Below are positions 42,025 through 49,687 of a stretch of DNA of 64,000 nucleotides, piece after piece. Position 1 is the stretch's first letter; the number at the start of each line of letters is the position of its first letter. The notes under the pieces are model-generated. The model was not told the DNA's origin, searched no databases, and saw nothing but the letters and a program-made list of their open reading frames with translations. This DNA comes from CAG-103 sp963627135. Lineage in GTDB: Bacteria; Bacillota; Clostridia; Oscillospirales; Oscillospiraceae. Both the position numbers and the translations under genes were made by a program. The stretch is taken from contig CAVFZY010000024.1 of the NCBI GenBank assembly GCA_963627135.1, positions 1 through 64,000 on the forward strand, read 5' to 3'.

Positions 42025-42789
42025 TCAGTCCTCCCGCGGCAGGGCGAGCAGCCGGCGGCTGAGCGGCAGCTCGGACGGGCGGCTGTTTTCCAGGGTGACG
42101 GTGCCGTGGCTGCCGCCGCGGACCCAGCCGCGGCGCACGAGCTGGCGCAGCGTTTCGCGCGCGGTGCCGTCGCTGCCGTCATAGAGCGCGACGCCGCCAA
42201 GGGCGGCGCGGATGGCCCGGCGGGCAAACGGAAAGTGTGTGCAGCCGAGTACGGCCGCGTCCACGCGGCCGGCATAGGGGCCGAGCTGCCGCGCGAGGTA
42301 GGCCATGAGCGCGGGCGAATCGAGCTCGCCCCGCTCGACGAACTCCACCAGCTCCGGGCACGGCAGCGGCGTGATCTCGGCGCAGCCGGCGCACTGGTGC
42401 ATGAGCGCGACGAATTTCTCCTCCCGCAGCGTCAGGGGTGTGGCCAGCACGAGCACGCGCCGGTGGTGCGCCACGGCGGGCTTGAGCGCCGGCTCGATGC
42501 CGATGACGGGGATGTCCGGAAAGGCGGCGCGCAGCGGGCCGATGGCCGCGCTCGTGGCCGTATTGCAGGCGATGACGGCGGCCTTGATGCCGCGGTCATA
42601 CAGCCGGTCGATGACGCCCTGCGTCAGGCGGCGGACCTCCGCAGCCGGGCGCACGCCGTAGGGGGCATTGGCCGAGTCGCCGAAATAGAGAAAGTCCTCC
42701 CCCGGCAGGCGCTGCACGAGCGCGCGCAGGACACTGATGCCGCCGAGGCCGGAATCAAACACCGCAATCGGAAGCTCCGTCCGCTCCAT
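42025..42789 (-). CDS. murI: glutamate racemase
   Basis: A 254-residue cofactor-independent racemase making D-glutamate for peptidoglycan. The two catalytic cysteines lie in 'IACNTATSAA' and 'LGCTHFPFA'; 'VFDSGLGGISVLRAL' and 'YFGDSANAPYG' bind the substrate. ATG 42789 has AAAGGAGG eight bases upstream. Confidence 0.95.
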   Translation of the reverse strand: MERTELPIAVFDSGLGGISVLRALVQRLPGEDFLYFGDSANAPYGVRPAAEVRRLTQGVIDRLYDRGIKAAVIACNTATSAAIGPLRAAFPDIPVIGIEPALKPAVAHHRRVLVLATPLTLREEKFVALMHQCAGCAEITPLPCPELVEFVERGELDSPALMAYLARQLGPYAGRVDAAVLGCTHFPFARRAIRAALGGVALYDGSDGTARETLRQLVRRGWVRGGSHGTVTLENSRPSELPLSRRLLALPRED

Positions 42790-42852
42790 GGCATGCCCTC
42801 CTTTCCGAATTGCGTACAGAATGCATCTATTGTACCACATTCGGCGCACTTT

Positions 42853-44157
42853 TCAAGTCAGGCTCGCATGCCGCCGGCGGCGCAGGAGCTTGCTCACGAG
42901 CGAGCACAGCGGGATCAGGTAGAGATAACACGCGGCCAGCAGGCTCAGCTCCGGCGCGCCGGCCGAGGCGAGCGGCACTGCGCCCGCGATCGACCACGGG
43001 ACAAGCGGCGCGAGCACGACGACGGAGTTTTCCAGGTCGATGGCGCACGACGGGCCGTCCGGCTCCGTATCGGCGCTGAGCTGGTGCGTGAGCAGGATGG
43101 AAAGCGTCTGGTTGCAGGCGATCATGGACGCGGCGACGGCCGTGCAGAGCATGGCGCCGAAGGGCGTGATGCGTCGGCTCATGCGCGCGATGCCCGCCTT
43201 GGCCGTGTCGAGCAGGCCGGTGGCCTGAAAGATGCCGGAATAGGCCGCCGAGATGCACACGATGGCCGTGACCCGCAGCATGGACACGACACCGCCGCCG
43301 TTGAGCAGCGCGCCGGCGGCCGCATCCGGTGCGGCGTAGCCGGTGAGCATGCAGCGCAGCACGTCCGCCAGCGGCTGGTGCTGCACCGTCAGGCACAGTG
43401 TGAACGCCGCCGCAATGCTCGCGCACATGACCCAACGGACGTGCACGTGCAGCGCCGAGAGCACGAGGATGAGCACCGCCGGCAGCAGAGCCAGCCAGTG
43501 CAGCGTGCACACGCGCGCAAACAGCGTGCGCACGTCCTGCGCCGCCCCGCCGCCGTGCGCCATGGCGCTGAGCACGGCATAGACCGCGCACGTGAGCGTA
43601 AACGGCACAAAGGCCGTGCGCACCATGGCACGCAGGTTGTCGTAAATATCCGTGTGTGTGAGCTCGCTGATGAGCAGCGCGCTCGTGGACACGGGCGAGC
43701 AGCGATCGCCGAAAAAGACGCCCGACAAGACCGCGCCGCCGGCCAGCACCGGCGACACGCCCATGGAGGCTGCCGCCGTCATGCACACGGCGCCCATCGT
43801 GGCCGCCGCACCGAAGGACGTGCCCATGAGCGCGGATACGGCGCTCGTGAGCAGAAACGACGTGATGACGAGCGTGCCCGGGTGGATGAGATCGACCGCA
43901 TAGCAGATCAGCAGCGGCACCGTGCCGCACGCGCGCCAGAGCGCCGTGAGCACGCCGATGAGCAGAAAGACGATGAGGACATTTTTGGCCGTCCGGATGC
44001 CCGACCAGAGCATGCCGCCGACCGCGCGCAGACCATACCCCTGCCGCAGCGCCCAGCCCACGAACAGCACCAGCCCCACGAGCAGCGCCGCAACGATCGG
44101 CCAGCCGAGTGCCACGCACACGAGCAGCTCCAGGCAGAAAAGACACAAAACGACCAT
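42853..44157 (-). CDS. nhaC: NhaC-family Na+/H+ antiporter
   Basis: A 434-residue membrane protein with about eleven to twelve helices of the NhaC/ion-transporter superfamily: 'SALMGTSFGAAATMG', 'GAVLSGVFFGDRCSPVSTSA' (conserved GD-SP-S motif) and 'LENSVVVLAPLVPWSIAG'. NhaC exchanges Na+ or organic acids for protons; malate/lactate exchangers share the fold, so specificity is open. Start at 44157 with GGAGG; the TTG at 44169 overlaps that site. Divergent from a LysR regulator. Confidence 0.87.
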   Translation of the reverse strand: MVVLCLFCLELLVCVALGWPIVAALLVGLVLFVGWALRQGYGLRAVGGMLWSGIRTAKNVLIVFLLIGVLTALWRACGTVPLLICYAVDLIHPGTLVITSFLLTSAVSALMGTSFGAAATMGAVCMTAAASMGVSPVLAGGAVLSGVFFGDRCSPVSTSALLISELTHTDIYDNLRAMVRTAFVPFTLTCAVYAVLSAMAHGGGAAQDVRTLFARVCTLHWLALLPAVLILVLSALHVHVRWVMCASIAAAFTLCLTVQHQPLADVLRCMLTGYAAPDAAAGALLNGGGVVSMLRVTAIVCISAAYSGIFQATGLLDTAKAGIARMSRRITPFGAMLCTAVAASMIACNQTLSILLTHQLSADTEPDGPSCAIDLENSVVVLAPLVPWSIAGAVPLASAGAPELSLLAACYLYLIPLCSLVSKLLRRRRHASLT

Positions 44158-44186
44158 GGTGACCTCCAAATCAAAATGATTTTTTT

Positions 44187-44215
44187 ATTATAGACCGAGG
44201 TTTTCCCGTTGTAAA
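44187..44215 (-). promoter_or_regulatory. sigma-A promoter of nhaC
   Basis: Minus strand TTTACA (44215-44210), 17 bases, perfect TATAAT (44192-44187). Confidence 0.8.
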
Positions 44216-44234
44216 ACTGTTATTTTTGATATAT

Positions 44235-44255
44235 TCTACAGATAAAAACTGTAGA
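44235..44255. promoter_or_regulatory. LysR-type binding site candidate
   Basis: TCTACAG, seven bases, CTGTAGA: a 21-bp inverted repeat in the nhaC-lysR gap, 17 bases before the regulator's start codon. Confidence 0.6.
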
Positions 44256-44271
44256 TTTCGGAGGAGGCGGC

Positions 44272-45198
44272 ATGAACTTTTCGTCCTTTGATTACTTTCT
44301 CGCGCTCGCGCGCGAACGCAGCTACACGCGCGCGGCCGATGCGCTGCACATCACGCAGCAGTCGCTCTCGGCAGCCATCGCGACGCTCGAACGCGAGCTC
44401 GGCTGCCCGCTCGTGGTGCGGCGCACGCCGCTGGAGCTGACGTACGCCGGGCGGGTATTTCTGCAGTACGCCGAGCGCTTTCACCAGACGCGCGACGAGA
44501 TGCAGCGCACATTCTGCGACATTGCGGAAAACCAGCGCGGCGAGCTGCGCATGGGCATCGCCTACACGCGCGGGCGGGCCATCCTGCCGGGAATCCTTGA
44601 GGCGTTTGCGGGCGTGTATCCGAACGTGCGCGTGATCCTGACCGAGGAGCGCAACCACACGCTGCAGAACCTGCTGCACGAGGGGCGGGTGGATCTGGCC
44701 ATCGCGCGGTTTCAAAAGCCGCTGCCGGGCATCGAGGTGCAGCCGTTTTACACCGAGGACACCGTTCTGCTCGTCAGCCGGCAGCTACTGCAGACCTGCG
44801 GGATCGACCTCGCAGCGCACCGCACGAAGATCGAGCGCGGCGACCTACGTTCTCTGCGCGGGTGCCCGTTCGTGCTCGGCAGCGCCGAGGACATCACCGG
44901 CAGCCTGGAGCGCGACGCGTTTCGCCACGCCGGGTTCGTGCCGGAGGTGCGGGCCGAATCGAGCAACGTCGAGACGCTGCTCGAGCTGTGTGCGCGCGGC
45001 GTGGGTGCGTGCTTCTGCCCCGAGAATCTGGCGCGGCTGCTGTTGGCCGCGCAGCCGCACGGACGGCTGGAGATGCTGCGCATGCCGGACACGATGGCCT
45101 ACCCCATCAGCTTCGGCTACGCAAAGCGCGCCTACCCATGGAGCGTGCTGGCGGACTTCATCCGCATTGCCCGCGCGCAGTATCCGCAGCCGGCATGA
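44272..45198 (+). CDS. LysR-family transcriptional regulator
   Basis: A 308-residue regulator. The N-terminal winged helix reads 'RSYTRAADALHITQQSLSAA', then a linker helix and the two-lobed effector domain ('LRMGIAYTRGRAILPGILEA', 'RVDLAIARFQKPLPGIEVQP'). The divergent layout and the inverted repeat between them suggest control of nhaC and of itself. GGAGGAGG precedes the ATG. Confidence 0.9.
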   Translation: MNFSSFDYFLALARERSYTRAADALHITQQSLSAAIATLERELGCPLVVRRTPLELTYAGRVFLQYAERFHQTRDEMQRTFCDIAENQRGELRMGIAYTRGRAILPGILEAFAGVYPNVRVILTEERNHTLQNLLHEGRVDLAIARFQKPLPGIEVQPFYTEDTVLLVSRQLLQTCGIDLAAHRTKIERGDLRSLRGCPFVLGSAEDITGSLERDAFRHAGFVPEVRAESSNVETLLELCARGVGACFCPENLARLLLAAQPHGRLEMLRMPDTMAYPISFGYAKRAYPWSVLADFIRIARAQYPQPA

Positions 45199-45231
45199 AA
45201 ACATCCCCCGGAGCGTCTGCTTCGGGGGATG
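45198..45231. terminator. bidirectional terminator
   Basis: CATCCCCCG (45202-45210) pairs with CGGGGGATG (45223-45231); TTTT follows on the minus strand. Confidence 0.7.
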
Positions 45232-45244
45232 TGCCTGTCTATAC

Positions 45245-47101
45245 TTACTGGTTCCAGGGGTTGGCCGGGTCGGGGTCCGTCGGGTCCCAGCCGCGGTTCG
45301 GGCTGGAGATGTCCAGCCACGGGGCCGACGGCTTCGGCACTGGGAGAGACGAGGCATTGTAGATCGAGACCGTGGTGCCGAGGGGGCAGTTGTCGTAGAT
45401 CCACTTGGCGTCCGCTACCGTCAGGCGCACGCAGCCGTGCGAGCAGACCGTGCCGAGCTGGTTATACAGCCGGTAGGACAGGTCGTTTTTATTCGGGCTG
45501 TTGTACGGCGAGGAGTGGAAGAGATAGTTGCCGGTGATCTGCGTGCAGTACTGGCCCCAGCAGCCCTGCAGCGGGTGCCAGGCTGCCTTGAACGGCGTGC
45601 GGAACGTGCCGATGGGCGTGGTCTGGCCGGGGCCGCAGACAAAGGCATGGTAGAGGATGGAATAGTCACCGTTCTTGTCCAGACCGTAGACGAGCACGGT
45701 GCACTGGTTGCGCACGACCTCGAGCTTGTAGGGATACTGCGCGCTGAGAAGCTGGTCATACTCCGCGTCCGTGTAGTTGTTGACCGGGACGATGAACATG
45801 GTGCGGATCACGTCCGTGCCGCACAGGAAGAGGATCTCGACCGTGTGCTGGGAAGGCATATCGCGCTTCCAGACGGACTCTTCCACATGGAAGCCCGGCG
45901 TGATGGACTTGCCGTCGAGCGTGTAGTGGCGCGTTTGCTGCTGCACGCCGTCCACATACCAGATGAGGGTCGCCTCGCCCGGTGTGGTCTGATACTCCGA
46001 CGGGAAGTAGCGGTAGGTCACATACAGGTCGATCGCGCGGCACTCCGGCGAGAGTGCGGGCACGGGGTCGGTCACGACGGTGCCGACGCCCTGAAGCATG
46101 GGGTCATACTCCGCATTCGTCTTGTCGGCCGCGAGCGGAACGGTGCAGCCGCGCGCGAGCAGGCGCACGAGCGAAGTGTGGCCGGTGCCCGCAACGGTCG
46201 TGCCCTCGGCCGCGACGGCAAGCGTGTCGACCGTGCCACCGACGGTAACGGTGCCGTTCGGGTCGGTGCGCACGACGAGCGTGCCGGTGACGTTCATGCT
46301 GCCGAGGTCGCGCCCGGCGGTGCCGCCGAGGTAGAGCGTGCCGGTGAAGGTACCTGCCGTCAGAGGCGCGGTGCCGGTATAGACGACGCGGCCGGAGACC
46401 GGGAGCGCGGCGGCATCGGAGCAGAATTGCAGGCCGAGCTCATAGAGCATCTGCGCGATCTCGGCGCGGGTGATGCCGGCCGTGGGATTCAGGCGGCCGG
46501 CATCACCGCTGACGATGCCGGCCTTGACCAGACCGGCCACCGAGGCGACCGCCCAGTCGCTGACGGCGGAAGCGTCCGAGAACGCCTGAATGTCGGCAGC
46601 CGTGCCGTCCGCCACGGCGAAGGCGCGGGCGATGACGGACATGGCCTCCTGGCGCGTGATGCTGCGGTCCGGGCCCATGGTGCCGTCACCGCAGCCGCTG
46701 AAGATGTTCATCTGCGCGGCGGCGCTCAGCTCCGGGTAGTACCAGGCGGCAGCGTCCACGTCCGAAAACTGCGTGATATCCTTGCCCACCGTGCAGCCGA
46801 ACACGCGCACGAGCATGGCGGCCATCTGGGCGCGCGGGGCGTCGTTGCCCGGCAGCATGTCGCCGCTGTCATCACCGACAAGGATGCCGTGATCGCGGGC
46901 AAACTCCATCGCCGCCTGATACCACGGGCCGGACGGTGTGGGCTCCGGCGTGGGTTCGGGACTGGGGGTGGTGGGTGCGGTCGGCTCCGTCGTTGGATCC
47001 GAGGGCTGCACGGGGTCGGGCTCTGCGGCGATGACCGGTACGACGGCCAGCGTCAGCACGCACGCGAGCACGAGCAGCAGGGACAAAAAGCGTTTGCGCA
47101 T
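45245..47101 (-). CDS. S-layer-homology protein with L,D-transpeptidase (YkuD) domain
   Basis: A 618-residue secreted protein: signal peptide (residues 1-26), a Pro/Thr-rich linker, three SLH repeats (~55-225) that bind wall polymers, a beta-rich middle and a C-terminal YkuD domain. The catalytic motif is complete: His in 'LFHSSPYNSP', then 'GTVCSHGCVRLTVADAK'. Such enzymes form 3-3 peptidoglycan crosslinks or attach proteins. ATG 47101 has GGAGGAG seven bases upstream. Monocistronic. Confidence 0.92.
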   Translation of the reverse strand: MRKRFLSLLLVLACVLTLAVVPVIAAEPDPVQPSDPTTEPTAPTTPSPEPTPEPTPSGPWYQAAMEFARDHGILVGDDSGDMLPGNDAPRAQMAAMLVRVFGCTVGKDITQFSDVDAAAWYYPELSAAAQMNIFSGCGDGTMGPDRSITRQEAMSVIARAFAVADGTAADIQAFSDASAVSDWAVASVAGLVKAGIVSGDAGRLNPTAGITRAEIAQMLYELGLQFCSDAAALPVSGRVVYTGTAPLTAGTFTGTLYLGGTAGRDLGSMNVTGTLVVRTDPNGTVTVGGTVDTLAVAAEGTTVAGTGHTSLVRLLARGCTVPLAADKTNAEYDPMLQGVGTVVTDPVPALSPECRAIDLYVTYRYFPSEYQTTPGEATLIWYVDGVQQQTRHYTLDGKSITPGFHVEESVWKRDMPSQHTVEILFLCGTDVIRTMFIVPVNNYTDAEYDQLLSAQYPYKLEVVRNQCTVLVYGLDKNGDYSILYHAFVCGPGQTTPIGTFRTPFKAAWHPLQGCWGQYCTQITGNYLFHSSPYNSPNKNDLSYRLYNQLGTVCSHGCVRLTVADAKWIYDNCPLGTTVSIYNASSLPVPKPSAPWLDISSPNRGWDPTDPDPANPWNQ

Positions 47102-47143
47102 GGTTTTCTCCTCCATATTTTCCTGTGGGTGTGCGATGGTTTC

Positions 47144-47171
47144 ATTATACCGGACGGCGGTGATTTTTCAA
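47144..47171 (-). promoter_or_regulatory. sigma-A promoter of the SLH/YkuD gene
   Basis: Minus strand TTGAAA (47171-47166), 16 bases, TATAAT (47149-47144). Confidence 0.75.
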
Positions 47172-47216
47172 TCTTTTTCGCAGCGATTTCAACTTTTTTC
47201 AGTTTCTGTGACGCAC

Positions 47217-47245
47217 AAAAAAGCAGCATGCCGTCCGGCACGCTG
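47217..47245 (-). terminator. terminator of the twelve-gene operon
   Basis: 10-bp stem with loop GAC, one G-T pair, then TTTTTT on the minus strand (47222-47217). Confidence 0.85.
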
Positions 47246-47272
47246 CAAGTTTACATAATTCAGTTTACATAA

Positions 47273-47713
47273 TTACAAGTTCAGCAGCTCCGCAACGTCG
47301 TCCTCCCCGTAGACGCGAATGCCGTGCGCAGAAAGGAGCGCGGCGGTGACGCCGTCGCCGGGCGTGAGCGTGCTGGTGAAAGTACCGTCATAGATCTCGC
47401 CTTTTCCGCACGAGGGGCTGCGCTGCTTGAGCAGGGCGGCCGTGCAGCCGAAGCGCTGCGCGAGGGCGAGCGTCTGCTGCGCACCGCGGGTATAGGCATC
47501 CGTGACGTCGGCGCCGGTGCGCATGACCACGCAGCTGCCCCGCCGCTCGGACGGGGCGCGCGGCGTCGGCAGGCCGCCGAGCTGCTCCGGGCAGGCGGGC
47601 ACAAGAACGTGCCGCGCCATAAGTTCACGCAAAACGCCGTCAGGAAAGCCTTTCGACGCGCCGTCATACCGGCAGGCGACGCCAAGCAGGCAGGCACTGA
47701 CGAGAATCTTCAT
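47273..47713 (-). CDS. DUF523 family protein
   Basis: A 146-residue protein with family cysteine motifs 'SACLLGVACRYDG', 'PACPEQLGGLPTPR' and 'KQRSPSCG'. DUF523 proteins probably hold a metal or Fe-S cluster; their function is unknown. The start overlaps the rhomboid stop by four bases (ATGA). Confidence 0.87.
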   Translation of the reverse strand: MKILVSACLLGVACRYDGASKGFPDGVLRELMARHVLVPACPEQLGGLPTPRAPSERRGSCVVMRTGADVTDAYTRGAQQTLALAQRFGCTAALLKQRSPSCGKGEIYDGTFTSTLTPGDGVTAALLSAHGIRVYGEDDVAELLNL

Positions 47714-48294
47714 CGCACCGCCCGCTTTCCGCGGCTCCACGTGAAGCCGAAGAGCATACCGAGCACGCCGCCGGCGATGTGCGTGAGCTGGGCGAGGCCG
47801 GCCGTGCCGGTGACGGCCTGAAAGATCTCGCTACCGAGGTAGAGGATGAGCACGAGGATGAGCGTGAGCGGGATGGTGCCGGTGCGCATGCCGGCGAACG
47901 ACGCGAGCACGATGAGCATGAACACGACGCCGGACGCGCCCATGAGCGCGCTGTTCGGGAAGAAGAACCAGAGCACCAGCCCTGTGACGAGCGCCGTGAG
48001 CGCGATGGCGAGCAGGATGCGCTTGCCGCCGAAGCGCTCCTCCGCCGTCGGCCCGACAACGAGCAGCATGACGATGTTGCTGCAATAGGCGGCGAAATCC
48101 GGGTGGCCGAGCACGTGCAGGAAAAAGCGCGGGTAGGTCAGCCAGTCCGTCAGCGACGAGCGGTAGACGCAAAAGAGGTTCTGCGTCGTCCAGCCGTCGG
48201 TGAGCTTGCCGAGGCCGAGCGCAAGCAGGCTCAGCAGCGCGAACGTGAGGATGACGGGCGAATTATACAGGATCGTGATGGAATGTTTCTTCAT
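47710..48294 (-). CDS. rhomboid family intramembrane serine protease
   Basis: A 194-residue protein with six hydrophobic helices. The catalytic Ser lies in 'LMGASGVVFML' (GxSG) and the His in 'LTHIAGGVLG', with Asn-rich 'YCSNIVMLLVVGP' before them, so the protease appears active. Substrates are unknown. Overlaps its upstream neighbour by four bases. Confidence 0.85.
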   Translation of the reverse strand: MKKHSITILYNSPVILTFALLSLLALGLGKLTDGWTTQNLFCVYRSSLTDWLTYPRFFLHVLGHPDFAAYCSNIVMLLVVGPTAEERFGGKRILLAIALTALVTGLVLWFFFPNSALMGASGVVFMLIVLASFAGMRTGTIPLTLILVLILYLGSEIFQAVTGTAGLAQLTHIAGGVLGMLFGFTWSRGKRAVR

Positions 48295-49178
48295 AAGTAC
48301 CTCTCAAAGCCAAACGCGCGCAGGTCATCTGGGACCGGCGCGGTGATGTGCAGGGGCTGCCCGGTGACGGGCTGCGTGAGATCGGCCGCGGCCGAATGCA
48401 GCACGGGGCGCGCGAGCAGGGACGCATCGCCGCCGTAGAGCTTATCGCCGAGCAGCGGATGGCCGAGCGCGGCGAAGTGGACGCGGATCTGGTGCGTGCG
48501 GCCGGTGCACGGCAGAATACGCAGGAGCGTGTACCCGTCCCGCTCGGCGAGCACGGTGTAGTCCGTGACAGACGGCTGACCGTCTGGCGCGACAGTGCGG
48601 CGTGTGGTGCCGTCGTCCGCGCGGGCGATGGGCAGGTCAATGGTGCCGCGCGGCGGCAGGCCGGTGCCGCAGGCGGCGGCGAGATACGTGCGCCGAAAGC
48701 CGCCGGTGTGCAGCACGCGGCGCAGCCGGTCGTGCACATAGCCGCTGCGGGCGACGAGCATGACACCGGACGTGCCGCGGTCGAGTCGGTTGACGGGGTG
48801 AAAGACCGCGTCGGGCCCGAGGTAGGCGGCGAGCGCGTTTGCGACCGTGGGGTCACCGCGGTCGTACCCGCCGTGCACGGCCATGCCGGCGGGCTTGTTG
48901 AGCGCGAGCAGGTCTACATCTTCATACAAAATATCCAGCGGCACGGCCACGGGTGAAAATCTGCCGCCGGTGCGCTTGTCGTCGATGCGCACGGTGAGGG
49001 TGTCCCCCGCCGTGACGCGGTCAACGGTGCGGGTGTGCGCACCGTTTAAGCAGATGCCGTCCGGCACGGTCTTGACGCGGGCGATGGCCCCGTCGGCCAT
49101 GCGCAGTTCACGCCGGAGCAGGCTCTTGACCGTGCGGCCCGCCTGCTCCGGCGTGACGGTGAGCGTCAGCCGGCGCAT
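48291..49178 (-). CDS. RluA-family pseudouridine synthase
   Basis: A 295-residue enzyme: a weak N-terminal S4-like region, then the RluA catalytic core. The catalytic Asp is in 'NRLDRGTSG' (usual form HRLD), and 'RTHQIRVHFAALGHPLLGD' is intact. Modifies uridines in rRNA or tRNA; which ones cannot be told. It overlaps the macrodomain gene by 13 bases. Confidence 0.9.
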   Translation of the reverse strand: MRRLTLTVTPEQAGRTVKSLLRRELRMADGAIARVKTVPDGICLNGAHTRTVDRVTAGDTLTVRIDDKRTGGRFSPVAVPLDILYEDVDLLALNKPAGMAVHGGYDRGDPTVANALAAYLGPDAVFHPVNRLDRGTSGVMLVARSGYVHDRLRRVLHTGGFRRTYLAAACGTGLPPRGTIDLPIARADDGTTRRTVAPDGQPSVTDYTVLAERDGYTLLRILPCTGRTHQIRVHFAALGHPLLGDKLYGGDASLLARPVLHSAAADLTQPVTGQPLHITAPVPDDLRAFGFERYL

Positions 49179-49687
49179 TCCTGCGCGGCCAGCGCGGCCT
49201 CGTATGCGGCGCGGGTGCGGCTGTCAAAGCAGACCATGCGCACGCGCGTGATCTCGGGATGGTCGGCGAGATAGGCCGTGATCTCGCGCACGGCGATCTC
49301 CGCCGCCTGATTCAGGGGAAAATGGTAAATGCCCGTGCTGATGGACGGGAAATCGACCGTGTGGCAGCCGTTCTCGCTCGCGAGGCGGAGGCTGTTGCGG
49401 TAGCAATTGGCCAGCAGCTCAGGCTCGCCATGCTGCCCGTCGCGCCAGCGGGGGCCGGGCGTGTGGATGACGTGGCGTGCCGGGAGACGGTAACCGCGGG
49501 TGATCTTCGCCTCGCCGGTTCGGCAGCCGTTGAGGCCGCGGCACTCATTGAGCAGGCCGGTACCGGCGGCCATGTGGATGGCCCCGTCCACCCCGCCGCC
49601 GCCGAGCAGCGAGCAGTTGGCGGCGTTGACGATGGCGTCAACATCGGACTTTGTGATGTCGCCCTGAATGACTTCCAAACGGTTCAT
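49166..49687 (-). CDS. macrodomain protein (O-acetyl-ADP-ribose deacetylase-like)
   Basis: A 173-residue single macrodomain of the YmdB type: 'VIQGDITKSDVDAIVNAANC', 'LLGGGGVDGAIH', 'FPSISTGIYHFP'. It binds ADP-ribose and may remove O-acetyl or ADP-ribosyl groups. The start overlaps the ClpE-like gene stop by four bases. Confidence 0.92.
   Translation of the reverse strand: MNRLEVIQGDITKSDVDAIVNAANCSLLGGGGVDGAIHMAAGTGLLNECRGLNGCRTGEAKITRGYRLPARHVIHTPGPRWRDGQHGEPELLANCYRNSLRLASENGCHTVDFPSISTGIYHFPLNQAAEIAVREITAYLADHPEITRVRMVCFDSRTRAAYEAALAAQECAG

Noticed and set aside
41341..44193. A 950-codon plus-strand frame across the MBL-fold, murI and nhaC genes
   Set aside because: Same reason: mirror frame of three well-supported minus-strand genes, very Arg/His/Gly-rich, no homology recognised.
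48770..48800. NRLD in place of HRLD in the RluA-like enzyme
   Set aside because: The catalytic aspartate and the rest of the core are kept; the His-to-Asn change alone does not indicate loss of activity.
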